A DNA stretch of 21,060 bases from Phallusia fumigata (Eukaryota; Chordata; Ascidiacea; Phlebobranchia; Ascidiidae), in NCBI GenBank assembly GCA_008931825.1, contig QXVZ01010266.1:1-21060 (forward strand). Direction: 5' to 3'. Of the stretch, positions 19,601 to 21,060 are shown piece by piece (position 1 is the stretch's first letter; every line of letters begins with the position of its first letter). The notes under the pieces were generated by a model, which was given only the letters and a program-made list of their open reading frames with translations, searched no databases and was not told the origin of the DNA. Position numbers and translations under genes: made by a program.

Positions 19601-21060
19601 TTGCTTCTTTCGGTAAATTCCAACCAACCATCAACGGCGGAGTCAAAGTGACCCAACTTTCCTTCACATACAGCTATCGCTTCCTTTACATACAACTTGA
19701 GTAATATGTGTCTTTCATCTTTGTAGTATTTCTCCATCTCGTCCAAAGCATTTTGGAATTGTGAAAGAGCAAGAAATGGTGCTTTGGCGTCGTTCAACAA
19801 ACGATAGCCAGTTATTGCCCTTACTTCAATCAGTTCTGGCATTAAGTCAGAATTGTCTTTACACAAATGTTGCAGAATGGCGACAAACGATTCCATGGTG
19901 TATTCATCTGAATCTGAGGATTTTGACATGTTGAAGTAATCATGAGCCTTTTTCATCAAATTGTGAGTTGTGTCAACGCCTTTCAGTTTTCGTTCGCTAA
20001 GTGCCCGGAAAAGCAAGATACGGCCACGTTCCAAACCATTTTCTACTTTACAATTTTCTTCGGCTTCGATAAAATGTCGACAAGCAACTTCGTGTTGGTT
20101 CTTGCTGTAGTAACATCTGCCTAACATAAGGTGAAAGTAGGAAATTAAAACCGAAGTATTATTTTTCTTGCACTCAAAAACAAGTTCCAATTGTTGTTGG
20201 AACCACTCAATTGCCCGATCGTATTGCTCAAAACGAAACAATACACTTCCATGAGAAAAACTTCGCTCATTTCTTTTCAAGGGACTCACTCCACAGTTGC
20301 AGTCAAGCGATGCTGACAACGATTCTTGGAACTGAGTTCCAACGCAAAATAAATGTTGCAATGCTGAAATGGAAACAGTTTCCAAAACGTCGGTTCCACT
20401 TTGTTTAGGATGGGATTCTCCACCAGCTAGTGCATCCCATTGGGCTCCTTTATCAAAGTAAGTTTTTGCCCGGGCATAGTTGGCAATGGCAACCGCTGTT
20501 TTAAGATCAACACAAAAATCATTGTCGATGATTTCTTTGTCAAGGAGACCCTGGACAATGTCGTATGACGAGTTTTCCCTTATGCCAACCAGCATTGCTA
20601 ATTGCGGTAGCAATATGGTAATTCCTCTGTACAAGTCTTTTTTCACATGAACCGCTTGACCATGTTTTAGATTTCGGAAACTGTACGTTGCAATATCATC
20701 CCGAATAGTGTCAACCATTTTGCTCATGTTTTTCTGACTTTTTACCTTTTCTGCATTTTTCCCCCGGATGAGGTTATAAAACGTTGCCGCCACTGCTTTG
20801 CCAGAAGATTGACCTTCTTTGTCGCCTCCAGCAACAAAAACTGAGTGTGAAATAATATCTGCCAGGTGATAACCTTCCTTGAGCTCTGTTTCCTCATCTA
20901 CAAAACTCAACATATTATCCACAGTTTGTATCAATTCTGTGTGCCAAGGTTTCTTTGCGGTCGGCAATCTTCCCAATGGGTTCTTGCAAGCGTGAGGTAG
21001 AAGACCGTCGAAAGAAAGTCCTCGTCTCGTTACCACATCAACAAACCAGTCACCACCATC
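16698..21060 (-). CDS. Large TPR-repeat protein, C-terminal part (runs off window)
   Basis: On the minus strand the coding exon 21060-17914 (1049 codons) is open to the window edge, so the true start lies outside. It ends at a consensus donor (TGG|gtgagt) and joins in phase to 17270-17092 (acceptor TTTTTGCAG) and 16932-16698 (acceptor TTTGTAG, ends TAA). After an N-terminal stretch containing GLSFDGLLPHACKNPLG, visible residues about 140-205 (YRGITILLPQLAMLVGI onward) resemble the helical domain that follows the nucleotidyltransferase domain in DUF294/PII-uridylyltransferase-like proteins. This is a motif-level impression. From about residue 270 there are repeated 34-residue-like helical pairs (for example FRFEQYDRAIEWFQQQLELV and YKRDKLYDLAIQHYNV) typical of TPRs, continuing through the two small exons. 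Likely an intracellular scaffold of unknown partners. It lies tail to tail with the lectin receptor. I see no AATAAA just beyond the stop. Confidence 0.8.

Noticed and set aside
21034..21036. GTG at 21036 as the start of the TPR protein
   Set aside because: The frame stays open upstream to the window edge (DGGDWFVD), and a GTG start is not expected in an animal nuclear gene.

Overview
The window looks like nuclear DNA of a solitary tunicate, probably Ciona. It is AT-rich, its genes are split by short GT-AG introns, most introns interrupt codons in phase 1, and it carries an invertebrate lectin/GPS receptor. The organism call is inference. All gene models were spliced by eye from reading frames, donor/acceptor sites and phase agreement; no transcript evidence was available.

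Layout. 1-3004 has no gene I can support, only weak tRNA-like repeat traces. 3005-5137 and 5139-7257 are two collinear, near-identical copies of one segment, joined at a single N (5138). Each carries the same small type I membrane receptor gene: signal peptide, one six-cysteine glycosylated ectodomain exon, a transmembrane exon, and a modular cytoplasmic tail of tyrosine-motif exons. The left copy is cut at the N; the right copy is complete (288 aa predicted, 5452-7399). Because the break falls exactly at the N, I think the two are more likely alleles of one polymorphic gene joined in series by the assembly than a true tandem pair. A third, divergent set of tail exons (8378-9163) follows a second N (8004); its ectodomain is missing, or it is an alternative tail of the preceding gene.

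9849-15945 holds an adhesion-GPCR-like gene: signal peptide, SUEL/rhamnose-binding-type lectin domain, GAIN-like region with GPS site, and then only the first three helices of a secretin-type 7TM region before a stop. Its first three exons, with upstream DNA and part of intron 3, are tandemly duplicated (about 9849-11518 and 11519-13630). The two cassettes have identical exon lengths and phases and both splice in frame to the common exon 4, so they look like alternative 5' ends that swap the N-terminal half of the lectin. The following DNA contains an intronic inverted-repeat element (15651-15816), a tRNA-derived SINE-like element (about 16085-16310) and an unassigned candidate terminal exon (16409-16512).

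16698-21060, on the minus strand and convergent with the receptor gene, is the 3' part of a large TPR-repeat protein gene. It has one coding exon of at least 3147 bases that runs off the window, plus two small C-terminal exons.

The most notable content is the receptor of 3318-7399, which I cannot assign to a known family. It has an orphan ectodomain with a local peak of mostly amino-acid-changing differences between copies, coupled to a tail of SH2-docking-like tyrosine motifs. That combination would suit a polymorphic recognition or immune receptor. A lectin receptor with duplicated half-domain cassettes lies a few kb away.
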